A stretch of 64,000 nt of DNA from Lycocorax pyrrhopterus obiensis. Lineage: Eukaryota > Chordata > Aves > Passeriformes > Paradisaeidae. Shown one piece after another: positions 47,362 through 60,692 of the stretch. The first letter of the stretch is position 1. Each line of letters starts with the position of its first letter. The notes under the pieces are model-generated. The model did no database searches. It was not told the DNA's origin and saw only the letters and a list, made by a program, of their open reading frames with translations. A program made the position numbers and the translations under genes. The stretch covers positions 35,462,268 to 35,526,267 of the forward strand of contig JACSVZ010000009.1 of the NCBI GenBank assembly GCA_014706295.1, in the 5' to 3' direction.

Positions 47362-49452
47362 AATTAGTGTCATGATGGAAACAGCTGCAGCTAAGAGCTG
47401 CTGTCTATGATCAGCAGTTATTTTCAAAAAGTCACATATTTTGCTATCACAACAATTATATTTTCTCTTTAAATAGGTATATAGCACAGGGAAGAAACCT
47501 GGGTGTTCAAGGCACAGTGAAACCCAACACAACAAAATGCGAACTGTATGGCTATTTAAGTTATTCCCCAAAATCTTCACTATTCCAGTTCCATTTGGAA
47601 TATTTTTCCTGATGTGTAAGGTCTTGACTGAACAGACATTGCTAGATTTTAGGACTGTCAGTCGATAACTTACATGCTGTCAAGAAGATAGAGGACAGAG
47701 AAAAAAAGACTTTTTGTCAATCACAGTAGATGCATGAGGGTAGGATGGGGATCATAGCAGTGCCAAGAAGAAGGGAATTTAATGGTTTAGAAGACAGATT
47801 ACTCTGAGCTCTTTCTTTTATACCTGTCCACCTTATGCCACCTCCATCCTTAGTCTCCATTTGCCTTTCCACGTGCTGCTGTATCCTGTTGAGAGAGCAC
47901 TTCCTCTAAAATCTCCTATCTCCTAGCATTACATAGCACAACTTTTCTTAAATGCTCATGGATTCAATAGCAACTTTAAGATTTGAAACTCTTCAAACAG
48001 GTTTTCTCTCATATTTTAAACACTGAGATCTCTGCAGATTTGCAAAGAAACGTATTAAGATTTATAGCAATATATTTCACATATATTCTGCTGTTTAATA
48101 GAAAATGAAAATATTTTATTGATAATGCCAAAAAGAAAGTTGAGAGCTCTTTATGCAAAGATGCATGTCTGAAGCGTATCTATCCATATCTAAAAGATAA
48201 TTCTCCATGCTTTCCAGGGCAGATTTAGTTAAGTCTGCATGTTTCAGGACCAAAGTAAAAGGCTTGAGATATTTAACATTTTTAAGCTCTAGGCTGGGGG
48301 TGTTGCAGAGTGGTTGTTTGGAAATCCATGTTGGTTTACGCTTAATATTATAAGTAGCTATTTGAGTGACATCACAATCTTACGGATTTTTTAGTGGTGC
48401 TTAAGCAGAATAATTGTTTTTTCTTCACAATGACAACTTCAACTTTTAAATTAAATAGTTGGAAATGCTTGGTACCTGTGTGCCAGTTCCCATTCTGCCC
48501 TGAAGAATTCAGAGATTATAGTGGTAATACACAGTTTCATGGTAAAACCTTTTTCTCCTCATGCAAGGGGTTTGCCCTGTCAGTCATCACCTATGCAGAT
48601 CCTTTCTCACACATCCAACTTGCTGCAACTCTGCATCCTGCACTTCAGATAGTTCAGATTGCTGAAACTTGGGAGGTCAGTTCAATCATTCCTGCTGTGC
48701 TCCTAGGAGAAAACCAGTAACGTGAGACTTCCAGTCGTATCCCGGGGCCCTGGGGAACAACGACTCCTCTGTGCAAATGGAAAGTAAGCATCTGTCGTAA
48801 ACAAATTAAATACTGTTTTTAAAAAACACAAATATTAATACCTGCCAAAATTGTGCCAATCAAAGGGAACCAGTTGGTGGCAGAAAGTACAATAGAAGAT
48901 ATGTTCTAAGTAGGTATACTGTGCATCTCTGGTGCAAGTGTTCTTTGATGAAAAGGCAGCTTGTTCTGGACACCTAGATTGAATTTCTTGTAAGGCAGCT
49001 GCTTTGGAGGATATAAGATATTTCTCTCAGCCACCTGTTTCCTTTTATTGTGTTAGTATTTGAGTTTGTTGGGCCAGCCCATGCGAGGAGATAAGGCAGA
49101 GCTGCTGTATTTTGTTTAGAAGGGCATACTTGTTCATGCTTTTAAATATTAGTGGAAGGAGTTCAGCAGGGCAGCCCCATGTGAGTCAAGCATAAAAGCT
49201 CCTTTTGTTCCCAGCTTCAGTTATTTGTGGGTTTGCGTCCTTGCCTTGGCATTGGAAAAGAGTTAAAATAGTCATATCTTTGCAAACAGTTGCAGAACAG
49301 AAGAGGAGGGAAAAAAATCTAGACTTTACCGTAGAGGAGTATCCATCAAGGGTCTTCAGCCCAGCACTGTGTCTTGCTTGTGTCTTGTCTGGCACTTCAT
49401 ACCAAAACTGATTATTTCTCTTCTTATCTCTTATATTTGATATATATTGGTA

Positions 49453-49650
49453 GATTCTTTACTGTGAGGGTGGTGAGGCCCTGGCACAGGGTGCCCAGAG
49501 AAGCTGTGGCTGCCCCATCCCTGGAAGTGTCCAAGGCCAGGTTGGATGGGGCTTGGAGCAACCTGGGATAGTGGAAGGTGTCCCTGCCCATGGCAGGGGG
49601 TGGAATGGGATGATCTCTAAGGTTCCTTCCAATCTAAACCATTTAATGAT
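49453..49650 (+). mobile_element. CR1 LINE 3' fragment
   Basis: A clean ~200-bp CR1 3' region from TTCTTTACTGTGAGGGTGGT through GGTTGGATGGGGCTTGGAGC and AGTGGAAGGTGTCCCTGCCC to CCTTCCAATCTAAACCATTT. It appears to be the least diverged copy in the window. Confidence 0.96.
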
Positions 49651-52025
49651 AATTTTTCCCTCAGGCTGCCTTGGTGACTCCTCATTTCAGGTGTGTTGTA
49701 AGAGCAGAACAAGCGCTCAGTGTGAGGGGTGGGGTTGGGTCTGTGTGTCAATGGTTGTGACAAAGGAGCTCAAAGTGCTGCACAAACACCTGTGTAGCTG
49801 CAAACAGAAATGCTTTTATTTTTGATAGATTAAAGAGTGCTGGGCAATGTTAAACATTGTCCCCAGAATGTTAGACAGAGAAGTAGTTAAACCATATTTC
49901 CTTCTTTGTAGGAATATTAGGATACGTTACTGAAGTGTTCTGAGGCAAGAGAATTGCTGAGAGTAAAATAACATTCAGACTCCAGTGAAAACAGTCCTGC
50001 CAGGTACATCACAAATTCAGGATACAGGGAGAAGATTAAATGTTAACTATTTATTTAAGTGAACTTTACATTAATTTTCCAAAACAACAATAACAAAAAG
50101 ACCCACCATGACAGCTGGGCATTTAAAAACATGAATATTGCAACATGATTGCAGTTGTTTTTATAAGGGTACCTGATCCCTGCCTATTGACACACTGATG
50201 TCTCCTGATTGAATTAATGATCCTTACCTTAAAAAAAAATATAACCCCCCCCAAATAAACAACCAAAACAAAGAATAATTTATTTGCTCAAACTATTTTT
50301 AATGCCTTAAAAGTCCCAAAGCCCTTCCCTCTACTGCTTTTGATTCTTGATAAAATCATGCAAACACAGCCAGTTTGATGCTATTTTTTTGTTTACAGTA
50401 TTGCTGTGTTGTTTTGGTTAACAGAATGAAAAACAGCACAGTTAGACTACAAGTAAAAATGTTTTATTCTTGGTTTGTTTCATCAATAAAAGCTGACATT
50501 TTTGCAAGAAAGATGTTATACTATTGGAATTAACTCTTAGTCAATTGTAAATAATTGTATTATATTGGTATGTTATCATGAAGATTAGAAATCATTTCCT
50601 ACAGAATCATGTTCCTGCTTTCTCAGCACTGTTTCAATTGAAAGGAATTTGAATGAAGTGCATCTCATTACTAACATAAAGTAGATGGAGCTTGAATAAT
50701 TTTTATATTTATTTTCCATAGATAGCTATTACATTTCTTATCCTATCCATCCAAATTTTACAAAATAAATTGTTTTAATCCGTTTTTTGGAGAGAAGCAA
50801 TGAATTTGTTTTTGCAGAAGTAATACATCTGAATATATTGTAATATGCATAAAAATCTGTTAACACAGTTATTTATACAAAAAGTGTAGCTGCCTTACCT
50901 TTGATTTAATTTACATACTTTATTTGCCTTCTGACAAGTTCTTCCCTTGCCTTTTTTTATTTATGTGCCAAAAATATGTCTTTTCAGATAAGTCAACTAA
51001 AACTTTAATGTATTGTATATTTTAAAACTACATAAAATGTTTTATGCATTCGCTAGTTTTTTCCCACAAGCATTTGTTAAAGGTGATGCTATATCAAGAT
51101 TAGACATGTTTTACCACTGATAACAGTATAATGACATTGTATTTCTTAAATATTATGAGCAAATAGATGTGTTCTATTTTAAAGCCGAAGCTGACATTTA
51201 GGTTGAATTATCAAGTATTAAAAAAAAAATGAAAGAAAGAAAGAAAGAAAAAAAATAATCTTTATTACACGAAGGTCAAAACTTTGGCAGCCTTCAGGTT
51301 TTTTTTAAACATAAGAATTCAGGCCCACACCCTGAGAAAGAATTTGATGCATTTACTTTAAGTATGTGAAAGAAGTGAGCGACATAATTATTTTTCCATT
51401 CAAATGTGGAAAACAATAAAAGTTTCCCATATGTAGTTCATAGGCTGTAACTCACATCACTCAGCACTAAAGCAATAAGCAATAGAGTGTTGATACAAAG
51501 AGCTCCAGCTCTGGAAATATCAGTTTAACCCTTGCTGGTCTTTCCCTGCACTTTGCTACTGTAAACATGGCTTGAATTTACATAAGCCACCATTCATATT
51601 CTTGTGAGTTCATAATATAAATAATGCAGGAAATCTCATTCACTTCCCTAAATTATGCTAGTCATTACAGATGATTCATGTAAGTATTAATCTCTTGGAT
51701 GTGGCAGAAAACTAGGGAGGAGAAACTACCTATCATATCATTTGCAGTTAAGAACCTGCTGCGTATCTCTAAGCTTTGCTTGAAACGCTTTGCAGTAATT
51801 GGGTGTGCATCTTTCCACTCTCCTGTAATCCAAGTGGCAATATGGGTTTCTCTGCGATTTCCTCGCGCTAAAAAATACAATTTGTGGAAAGATGCTAAAG
51901 TAACAACAAGCCTGGGGGCAGAGTGATGTCCTGCATGTAAGTTTGAGGAACACAGCCACAAATCTCTTTATTTGCTGCATCAGGGTGTGTGATGAGGGGA
52001 TAGACTGGGAAAGCAAATACTTAAA
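49651..52025 (+). other. Intron DNA
   Basis: Very AT-rich intron with the AAAG repeat at 51220-51255. No coding or transposon signal. Confidence 0.7.
51220..51255. repeat. (GAAA)n microsatellite with poly-A flanks
   Basis: Ten As, T, five GAAA units and a further A run. Low-complexity; likely variable in length. Confidence 0.92.
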
Positions 52026-52186
52026 TCACAGAATCACAGAATACTAGAATGGCTTGGGTTGGAAGGGACCTTAAAATCCATCCAGTTTCGCCCTCTGCCA
52101 TGGGCAGGGACACCTTCCACTAGATCAGGTTGCTCCAAGCCCCATCCAATGTGGCCTTAGACACTTCCAGGGATGGGGCAGCCACA
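52026..52186 (-). mobile_element. CR1 LINE 3' fragment
   Basis: Opens with TCACAGAATCACAGAATACT and TTGGGTTGGAAGGGACCTTA, then the reverse complements of the CR1 tail blocks as far as CAGGGATGGGGCAGCCACA. Confidence 0.96.
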
Positions 52187-55100
52187 AAGTCAATATTTGT
52201 CTCCTAAGACAATTTTAGCGCAAGTTGTCCCTTCAGTCTCTGAAGACCAGGCCTAAAATTGCTGGCTGCTTCTTACCTTGGAAAATCTTGGCAAAACAGA
52301 GACTTGTATGCACTCAGCATTAGTTTTAGTACTTATTTTTGGTGAGCAATGCACCAAGATATAGGTCATTGACAGCTTTCTTTACATTTCCACATCTTTG
52401 GCTTCCTCCTTCATCCCCTTCAATGTGTGATCTTCCTCTGAGCTTCTGCACTTTGTCACCTTCCTGAAAAAATAAAAGGTTTAGGGCAAATTATTGAATT
52501 TAAACAGTTGAATATGATAAAAACATGGGCTGGAGCCATAACCTTGATGTTTGTGAGTGAATTCATGCAAGGTGTTCTCCAGGACAGGACAAGTAGCAAC
52601 TGATAGAAGAAATCAGCTGTTGAAACCAGGCTCCAAAGGGGGCAGGGAACAGGGCAGGAGAAGCACCAAGGCACAGCAGAGAGCAAACACATAACTGAGC
52701 ATTTCTCTGCAAAGCTCAGAAAAGTAGAGAAATACACTAGGAAATATATTGCAGTCATTAGTCATATATATTAGGAGTTGGACATTTATACCTGATGTTC
52801 ATTAATAGTTGATGGATATATATAATACATTGCTGGGCAATTATATATAAAACGCTTTAAAAATATTGCCTTTTTTTATTTTTGAGAGGCAGTAGTGCCA
52901 TGAAAACTTTGGTTTGGCTGATAGAAAATGTCGACTATAAAGTCTTTAAAACCAGTCTTTAAAGGCACTTTTTGTGCAGTGGGTTTGCAATGCTGACCAG
53001 CCAGCCATATTCCAGATTCTCCATTAGCTCAGGAGTATGCCAGCTCCCAGGGAGAAGAGAAAGGAACACAAAATGAGGATGAGAATAAAAAGACATGGGA
53101 TCCATACTGCTTTAAATACTATTGTGAAGAATCAGAAGTGTAGAATAGGAGTTTTGGGGGGTTGTTGACGTTCACTATCACAAAAGGACTTTGAGGAACG
53201 GCACGTTCATGGAATCTGTGTTACTGCACAGATAGGACAGAGCTTTACAGGTAGATACCAGTATTGTGCTTAGAAATTTGCATTTCAAAGATCTTGAGTG
53301 TTTGAATACTTTCAAGACAGAATAAAGACATTGATTGTAGTTTTTATTTAACCCAATTCATAATATTTTTCTTGCATTTTCTCGTGACACTGCATTTCGA
53401 CTCAGTTTTGAAAGCCTTAAAATGATTTTTTTTGTGTGTGTGTGAGAGCTTTTAGCTTAATTTTATGGATTATATGGTATTCTTCACTATGAAGTTTTAA
53501 AAGATACAAAAGAAAAACCTTGCTCAAATGTAGAAGTTATTTTTGCAGTAACGTATGTCATGATTTTTAAACATTCAGGCCTTTAAACTTTTTTTTTTAT
53601 AGTGTATGTTCTTGCCAATCCCAGCACAGTTCTACAAAGTAAAATATTTGGCAGTGAATTCATATTAACAGATGGAACAAGAAATTAACACGTTTTTGCT
53701 TCGCTAATTCACAGTTCTTTTAATACGCTAATTCTAAATCACCTGTTCTGACTTTGACAGGCTACAGACACCTGTTTGGGGTAATATTCCACAGCTAATT
53801 ATTACATGAGAAACTCAGTTTCCAACAAAAGGGTTTCTGTGTGAAATTGTCATAGTTAGCAAATTAGTAATACCAACTTTATACAAAAATAGCTTGCAGT
53901 TTTAATTTACATGTGCTTAACCTTGCCGGCAGAACTGGGAGCACTGGGGCGCAGGGGGCAGCCTCTCCCCAGCACACCAGAGAGTTGGTGCCTCCATCCC
54001 TCACCCTCCAGAGCTGGAAAGTTCCTCATGTAATTCCTGGTCCTCGCAGCTGGGTCAGGGATACCAGACCATGAGGTGCATGGTGCTGCTCACCAAAAAC
54101 CTAAAGGAGAAGGCAAGAAGTTTCTCCCAAGGAGAAAGATTGGAGTAGTTGCCATTTCACCAGGGTTGGTGCAGTTTAGAGTCAGAGTGAGGAAAAAAAA
54201 GTCTTTTTTTTTAACTGATAGCCCTGCTGCAACATAAAGACATTACAGTGCTGTTACACTTTGAGTTTGTGCTGTTTACCTCTATAAATCAGATAGAGCA
54301 GTTTAGAACTGAGCTTCATTGTAGGATGTAATGTTTAAATATTGCCCCAAAAGCTGGCAGTGGATAATTTAATCCTATATCATTGAATGTGTGAGCTTTT
54401 TTTTTTTTTATGTATCTGTGCCTGTCAGAAAAAAAATACATGTTTTGTGGTTGCCTTTTTAGAAGTTTATTACACTTCTGTCATAATGAGTCATCATGTT
54501 CATATGGGAAAGGGGGGAAGGGAGGGGAGGAGAAGTTATTCCCTCTCATTGCTCTTCTCCTCTCTCTTTCACTCTTGACACAAAAGAGATGATGCAGCTC
54601 CCAGCCTCTGTCCCAGTCGTGCACCAGTGTGGAGCCCAAGGAGAGTCTGTAGCACTAACAACTTTATGATAATGGTGGAAAACCCAAATCTGGCATGGGA
54701 ATGAGGGGAATTGCTCAATGCAATAGGACGAGAAAAAATGTTCACTATGAGAGAAAAGAGTAGAGACACAGCCACATCTTACAACAAACTACAACGTCTT
54801 AAAAAGCACCACTGGTACTACCACGATCTCTACACTTTTTATTTCTCAACACCCTGAATTCTTTAAACACAAAACTAATCTAAAGTCCTTTGCTCATCTT
54901 GCTTTGAACCTTCTTTAATTCATCTCCAACTGCTTTGTCAGGACCTTATTGATGGTAACAATGCTTTATTGCTCGACTGTTTATTGTTGCATAAATGACT
55001 CCATGAATCTCTTCCTTTTGTTCTCTCTGCTTTTGATTCTTCCTTTCTGCTGTCTTTTCCCCACCTTTGCATCTACTCCTCCTTATGTTTTTATAGTGTT

Positions 55101-58100
55101 CAACTGTCTTGTCAGATAATCTATTGCAAGCTGTGATACAAATCTCACAGCCTTAAAAATATCGTTGCTATGATAAGCCTAATGAAAAGAATGCAATTCA
55201 GAGGGAAAATTCAAAATTATCATTAGTCATCCTTGCTTAGTTGTGCTTCCTTCAGGGGTCTGAGGCAGCAGGAACTTCTAATGAACCTGGATACAAATAC
55301 AGGGCTGCTCCTTGCCATTCCTGAGCGCCTGGATGCTTTGGAGGGACAGTGCATTTTGCTGCTGAGCCAAGCTGACCAGAGTTGTCTTTACTTTTCCTGT
55401 TCCCTGAGGAAAATATGTAGAATCCATCAAATATTTTTTCATGTTTGTGCCCACACCTGCTTTATATCTTTCCCTGGGAAAATTAATATAGGTAAGTCAA
55501 GGAATGTTAGACAGTCCTGGAGAAAAAAAATAGTAGAGATTTACTGGTTATCCCAATGAAATTATGCAAATACTTATAATAAAGTGAATGCAAGCAGCCC
55601 ATGATACGTCTGTCTGCTGAGTTAAGTTCATTTACCCTGATTGTGATAGTTCTTATTCTTTGGAAAACTGATTCAAATGAAGCTGCCTGGTACCTGGTGT
55701 GAGCACAGACTCTGTGATCATGTAACTCCTCTGATTAGCGACAGCAGTTCGATATCCAAACAGTTTTACAGGCGTAAGTCAGGAAAAACACCATATAGGG
55801 TCTAAGAGTCCCTTTAGAGGTAGATATAGGAGTGTAGCCACTCTGAGAAGTGTGCAAACTGTTCAGTCTCAGACTCAGTGCTGAGTATTGTTTGTATGGC
55901 ATAAAAAAATAAAGTTAAATTATCCATTTGCAATAATCTTCCACAGCTTGTCAGAGAGACAAGGTAGAATATCTATTGTGCAATTTCCTTTCTGCTTTCT
56001 GTAGGACAAAAATTATTCTAAATACTTTATCCCTCTGTGAACTAAGACACCCCACTAATTTGTAAGTGGACCTATGGTCCTTCCTATCACCAAAACTGTA
56101 CTGAGGGTCTGCAGAAGTTAGGGCTGGCACTTGTACTGAGGGGAATCTTTTCATTTTTTTGGCTGTATTTGCATGAATAGCATTTCATTGCTAATGTCTG
56201 TGTCCTTAAATGACTCTTACTTAGTGTATGACAGTAGTTTTCAGTTGTAGTTTCTGCATGCTGCTTTGTAAGACTTTGTTATTGCTTTAATCAGTTTCAT
56301 TACACCTCGGTGTCTAGATCCTCTCCTTGTCAAAATATCATAGTCAGGCATTAACCATGGAATGATGATATGAATCTTAAGGCAGTAGGATCTGGCATTG
56401 ATGCCGAGGGATTTCTGCTCTTCACTTGTGCACTCACATGCTCCTGTCTTTTTCTTTTGGTTTTTTATGCCTGACCTAAGCAGAACTCCATCTAGTTAAA
56501 GCCCTGTAAGAGAATTTGCCTCTTTGGTTCACAATGGATTTCTTAAGAATCCCAGTTAGCACATTTTGGTTTTGCTTATGTGACCCTGGAAAGCGATAGG
56601 ACATGAACCAGGGGGAAAAAAAGTCCCAATGAACAGCACCAGATGAGTGATGCCTTTGCCCACCGTGGCTGGGAAATCGCTACCAGGTTGGTTGTTATAG
56701 ACAGCGATTGATCCCCGCTCCTTCCACGGATACGTGATAGATAAGGGAAATAGGCAAGTCTGGAAGGAGCTATTTTGTGCTCCTATTAACTGGAGAATTT
56801 TCAGCAGATGTCTTAATAGTTGGAAACCAGCAATAGTATGTGGATTTATTTGTGTGCCATCTGAACCATTTGACTTGCCAGATGCATGTTGTTTAACAGC
56901 CTTTTGTACATCGTTTTCAGAAGATAGTTCAGTAAGATTTTCTTTTATTGTGTGAAATAACCCATTTGTGGATAGCATTTCCTATTGTTAGACTGTGTGT
57001 TGAAGAGACTAATCGGGTGCAGTCATTGCAGAGAAAAGAGGATATGCAAAACGCGAGCCCGTGCACCAAGAGGCACAATAGGAACTTGTGATGAAGTCAT
57101 CCTTTATATCTTTTTTGAACATCACACATTTTTCTGCTTTTTTGAATCTTTTGCTTGGCAGTGATCTTTTGTTTAGGTACTTAAAAGCCACTTTACTGCC
57201 TCAGTGTTTAGATTGTTTCAGTCATTCCTATCTTGTTACTGTCAACATTATCATACACTAATATGGTTTAAATTATTTGCAGACATTTCAGCCCTCTACC
57301 TAATGTGAAGATAGTTTCAGCTTTCCATTGTTCTTGTATTAAAGCGTATCTGAAAAGATAAATGAGATCTCAGCTCTTACCCTGACTCCCATCATACAGC
57401 CCCTGCCAATCACTGTGTGATTCCATGAACGAGAAATACGATTGATTAATCACTAAGAACAAGTTTGATTTCTTGTTTTTTCTTACTTTGGTTATCCCTC
57501 AGTATATCAATGATATACACAAATATCCCCAGTAATTTGGCTATGTGTGTGTTTAAAATATAATATTTTGGTATTTACTGTGGCTAGTAATGGTGATTCA
57601 CTCAAAATTATTCAGATTTCCGTGGCAATTCCTGTCATGATGTATTAGATTCTGGGAATGAGTCCTTGTATAGCAGAGATAGTGAACAGCAAAGAAAGGA
57701 GACGGAAAGTTGTCAGATTAGGCTGAAGTTACAACTTCATAAAATTTAATTTGTTGATCAATTAACATCAAATACTACAACAGGACTATTTTTATGCACA
57801 AAGACATTAATCAGAATCCATGCAAAAGAGTGGCCAAATAGTGATGAAGAAGCTCATGCAGGTTTTTTGGAAAAGCTGCTGTGGACGGAGATGTAAATTA
57901 CACTAAAAAGAAAAATCTTTAAGGGACACAAGATTATCAGGCTGAAGGTGCCTCATGGCTCCACTTATGGGAGAAAAGTGCTGTCTACCAGTGACCAAGG
58001 TCCCACTGGAATCTCGAAGCCAGAATGTGTAGGATGTACACTCAGCAACTCCAGCCACCAGATGGTAGACTCTGCTTACTGGTTAAGTCAGCTCTAGTGT

Positions 58101-60494
58101 CTGGTCACCAGTTGGCAGAAACAACAGTAGACAAATTACATCACCTTAGAATCACAAAGCACAATATTGCTCCTGTATTTTGATAAAAGTATAAACCTTC
58201 CTTCAAATTTCTGCTAAAACACACACACACACACAAAATGACCAAATCCCTGTCAATATTACACAGCATCTATAAATATTTTCAGATGGAGACCAAGTAG
58301 GAAAGTATATTTTTATTAGGCTGTTTATTATGTGAGTGGAATTAGCAAGAGACAGTTGGTGTAGAAAATTAATGAACTAGAGTTTCATGGCTGGAATTTA
58401 CTCCAACCTGCCTTATGTTACCAGTAAAATTTGTTTGGGGAACCTCAACATACTCTTTAGGAGACATTTGTCCATTTTGCCAAATGATCACACAACTGAG
58501 CACATTCTAATGGCATTCTCTGTTATATTTTAAATTCTCCTTTCATTGTGCAGAAACAAAATATAGTGATAGAACACAAATGTTTGCATTTATAGAGGAA
58601 CATTTTTTGAAAAAGCCTATGAATCATTTGCATGTGTGGGAGATACATATACATGGTCTAGAGTCATACCAAATATTTTAAAAGAGCAAAAAGGACTAAT
58701 TGGACAAAATCTCAATGGTCTTGTGCCTAGTAAGGTATGAACTGTAAAAGACAGCTGAACACATTGGGCTCTGCAAAGAGAATGAAAACCATCTGTCAGA
58801 AATACTTTCCACAGATTATATTCGGTCCAGCTATTAATTAAGTGATTTTGCATTACTACTTTCAAGAGCAGGGCCTTCATTACTGGGAGCAAACCCGAGG
58901 TGCACATTTGACCTTCCATGTCAAAGATGGTTGTGTTCCATCTCCTGACAGTGAACAAAAGGGACAGGAGGGGCATCCTCTGTACATGGATGTACTTCCT
59001 CTATCCCAAAGTCAAAGTTGCAGCTGTGGTGGATTTTAGTTTACAGCCTCAGAGGAAGAAAATGTTTGTGTTGATCCTCAGGTGTGTCCTGTCCCCCTCA
59101 GTGCCATTGGAACAGGCGTGGTCAGGAGCTGGTGTCCTCCAGAGCCACCTGAGAGAAGTGTGGCTGTGAACCACAGCCGCCTGCCTGACTTTGCCAGTGG
59201 GTTTTCAGCTGAGTGTCTGACACACCAGTTGCCAAGAGACCGATCCAAGTCTCGTTTAAATGAATGGGATTTTTTGGTTGCATTTGCTAGGCTTCAGTTC
59301 TGGCTTCATTTCTTTCAGCACCACCAGCCTGAGTGCCGCCCTCCCGTGTAATGCCCTGCAGAGAGCCTGTCCTCTGGGCTCTTGCTGGACCTTCGTAGGT
59401 GGAAGAGGGAGATTGAACTGATGGTAGAACATGAGGGACAATTTTGTTCTCTTTATTCTTTTTCACAGTAATGGATGGACCAAGTCTCTGTTTTCCACAT
59501 GGAGCTGTAAACAAGGGCTTGTCACAGCGCTGACACTCATCCACCCATCGACATTACTTTGTGCACCACGTAGCAATAGGCTCCTCTCTGCCCTCCATCT
59601 CTCTTGCTCTGGGGCAGATGATGCAGTGAACAGCAACTTTCATGCTGAGCTACATAATAAAAGCTGCACAATTTCCCGTGAGAGAGAACTTTAATACTAC
59701 TTAATTATTACAAAGGGCTGATAATCTAGGCAATTAACATGTTCAGTGGAAGGCAAGCATCCTTACATCCTTACATATAATTTCATATTCTACTTAGTTC
59801 TGATCTTTCAGCATCCCGTTGTACCTGATGTAGTCCTATGCTATTTTGTCTTCCAGTTCATTGAATAAATGAGTTCTGTCCTAGGGCCAAAATCTGAAAG
59901 TACAAAGTTCAGATCTCTGGAGTAGGCCCCATCTTGGAGGAATAAAGTACTAAGAGTCACCTAATCTTCTTTGGCATGAAAAATTCAACTGGATGCCTCA
60001 TAAGAAATTGCCTGTTAGCACCTCTAGTACTTTCTTCTGAAGTCAGACTACTGCATAAAATTCCATCCTTTAACAAGTTGATTTTTCTACTTCTTATTCT
60101 GACTATTCCAGGAAGCATTATCCAGAGCTGCACAAAGTCGAATGATTGATTTGCTCAAAGCTAATAGAAATTTCTCAGACCTGTAAAAAAATCTGTTTGG
60201 GTTTAGTTTAGCTTTTTGTTGAATCCACATTTTTCAACTTAAAACCTATGAATCAGAATGCCTAAAGAATTGTACTTATAATCAGCAGTGGTGGTGTGCA
60301 GTGTGCAGGGGAGATGTTTTAGCACCATGACTTTGTGAACCACGCAGCTGAACTGTTGTGCAGAGAAAGCAAACTCGGAGTGTCATGTGGTCACTGCAGA
60401 TTATTTTCTCCCAAGACCAAGCAGGGAATTGCAAAACAATGTGGAGAAATAAAGCCAGGTTTAAGTGCTCCAGCTTTCCTTCAGGCAGCAGCAA
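52187..60494 (+). other. Intron DNA
   Basis: About 8 kb of intron without a recognised exon. It contains the CACCTGTT pair at 53740-53776, a CpG-retaining patch at about 56630-56730 and the CA repeat at 58219-58235. The minus-strand frame at 56556-56978 (140 codons) shows no family resemblance I recognise. Confidence 0.7.
58219..58235. repeat. (CA)n microsatellite
   Basis: Eight AC units in a row, flanked by short A runs. Confidence 0.92.
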
Positions 60495-60692
60495 TTCACA
60501 GAATTGTTAAGGCTGGAAGAGACCTCTTAGATCATCCAGTCCAACCATTAACCTCACTCTGCCAGGTCCACCACTAAACTGCGCCCCTAATCACCACATC
60601 CACACATTTTTTGAATGCTTCCAGGGATGGTGGTTCCACAACTTCCCTGGGCAGGCTGTTACAATTCTTGACCACCCTTTCGGTGAAAGAAT
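60495..60692 (-). mobile_element. CR1 LINE 3' fragment of a different subfamily
   Basis: TTCACAGAATTGTTAAGGCT, GAAGAGACCTCTTAGATCAT, CAGTCCAACCATTAACCTCA and GGTGGTTCCACAACTTCCCT are the reverse complement of a CR1 subfamily whose tail phrase is distinct from the other copies here (GAAGAGACCTC instead of GAAGGGACCTT). It is truncated at its 5' end. Confidence 0.93.

Larger units (their letters stand above)
37917..49452 (+). other. Intron DNA
   Basis: More than 11 kb of intron without a recognised exon or clear transposon. Noted within it are a purine-only-like stretch at 42205-42267, a poly-A-rich run at 44456-44510, a CpG-retaining segment at 46205-46510 and a short palindrome at 47342-47361. 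Open frames of up to 125 codons near 40393-40770 have no resemblance I recognise. Confidence 0.7.

Noticed and set aside
53640..53690. GGCAGTGAATTCATATTAAC translates to Gly-Ser-Glu-Phe-Ile-Leu-Thr-Asp, loosely like the next expected PH-domain exon.
   Set aside because: An in-frame TAA lies a few codons upstream, no polypyrimidine-AG acceptor precedes it and the similarity ends after a few residues.
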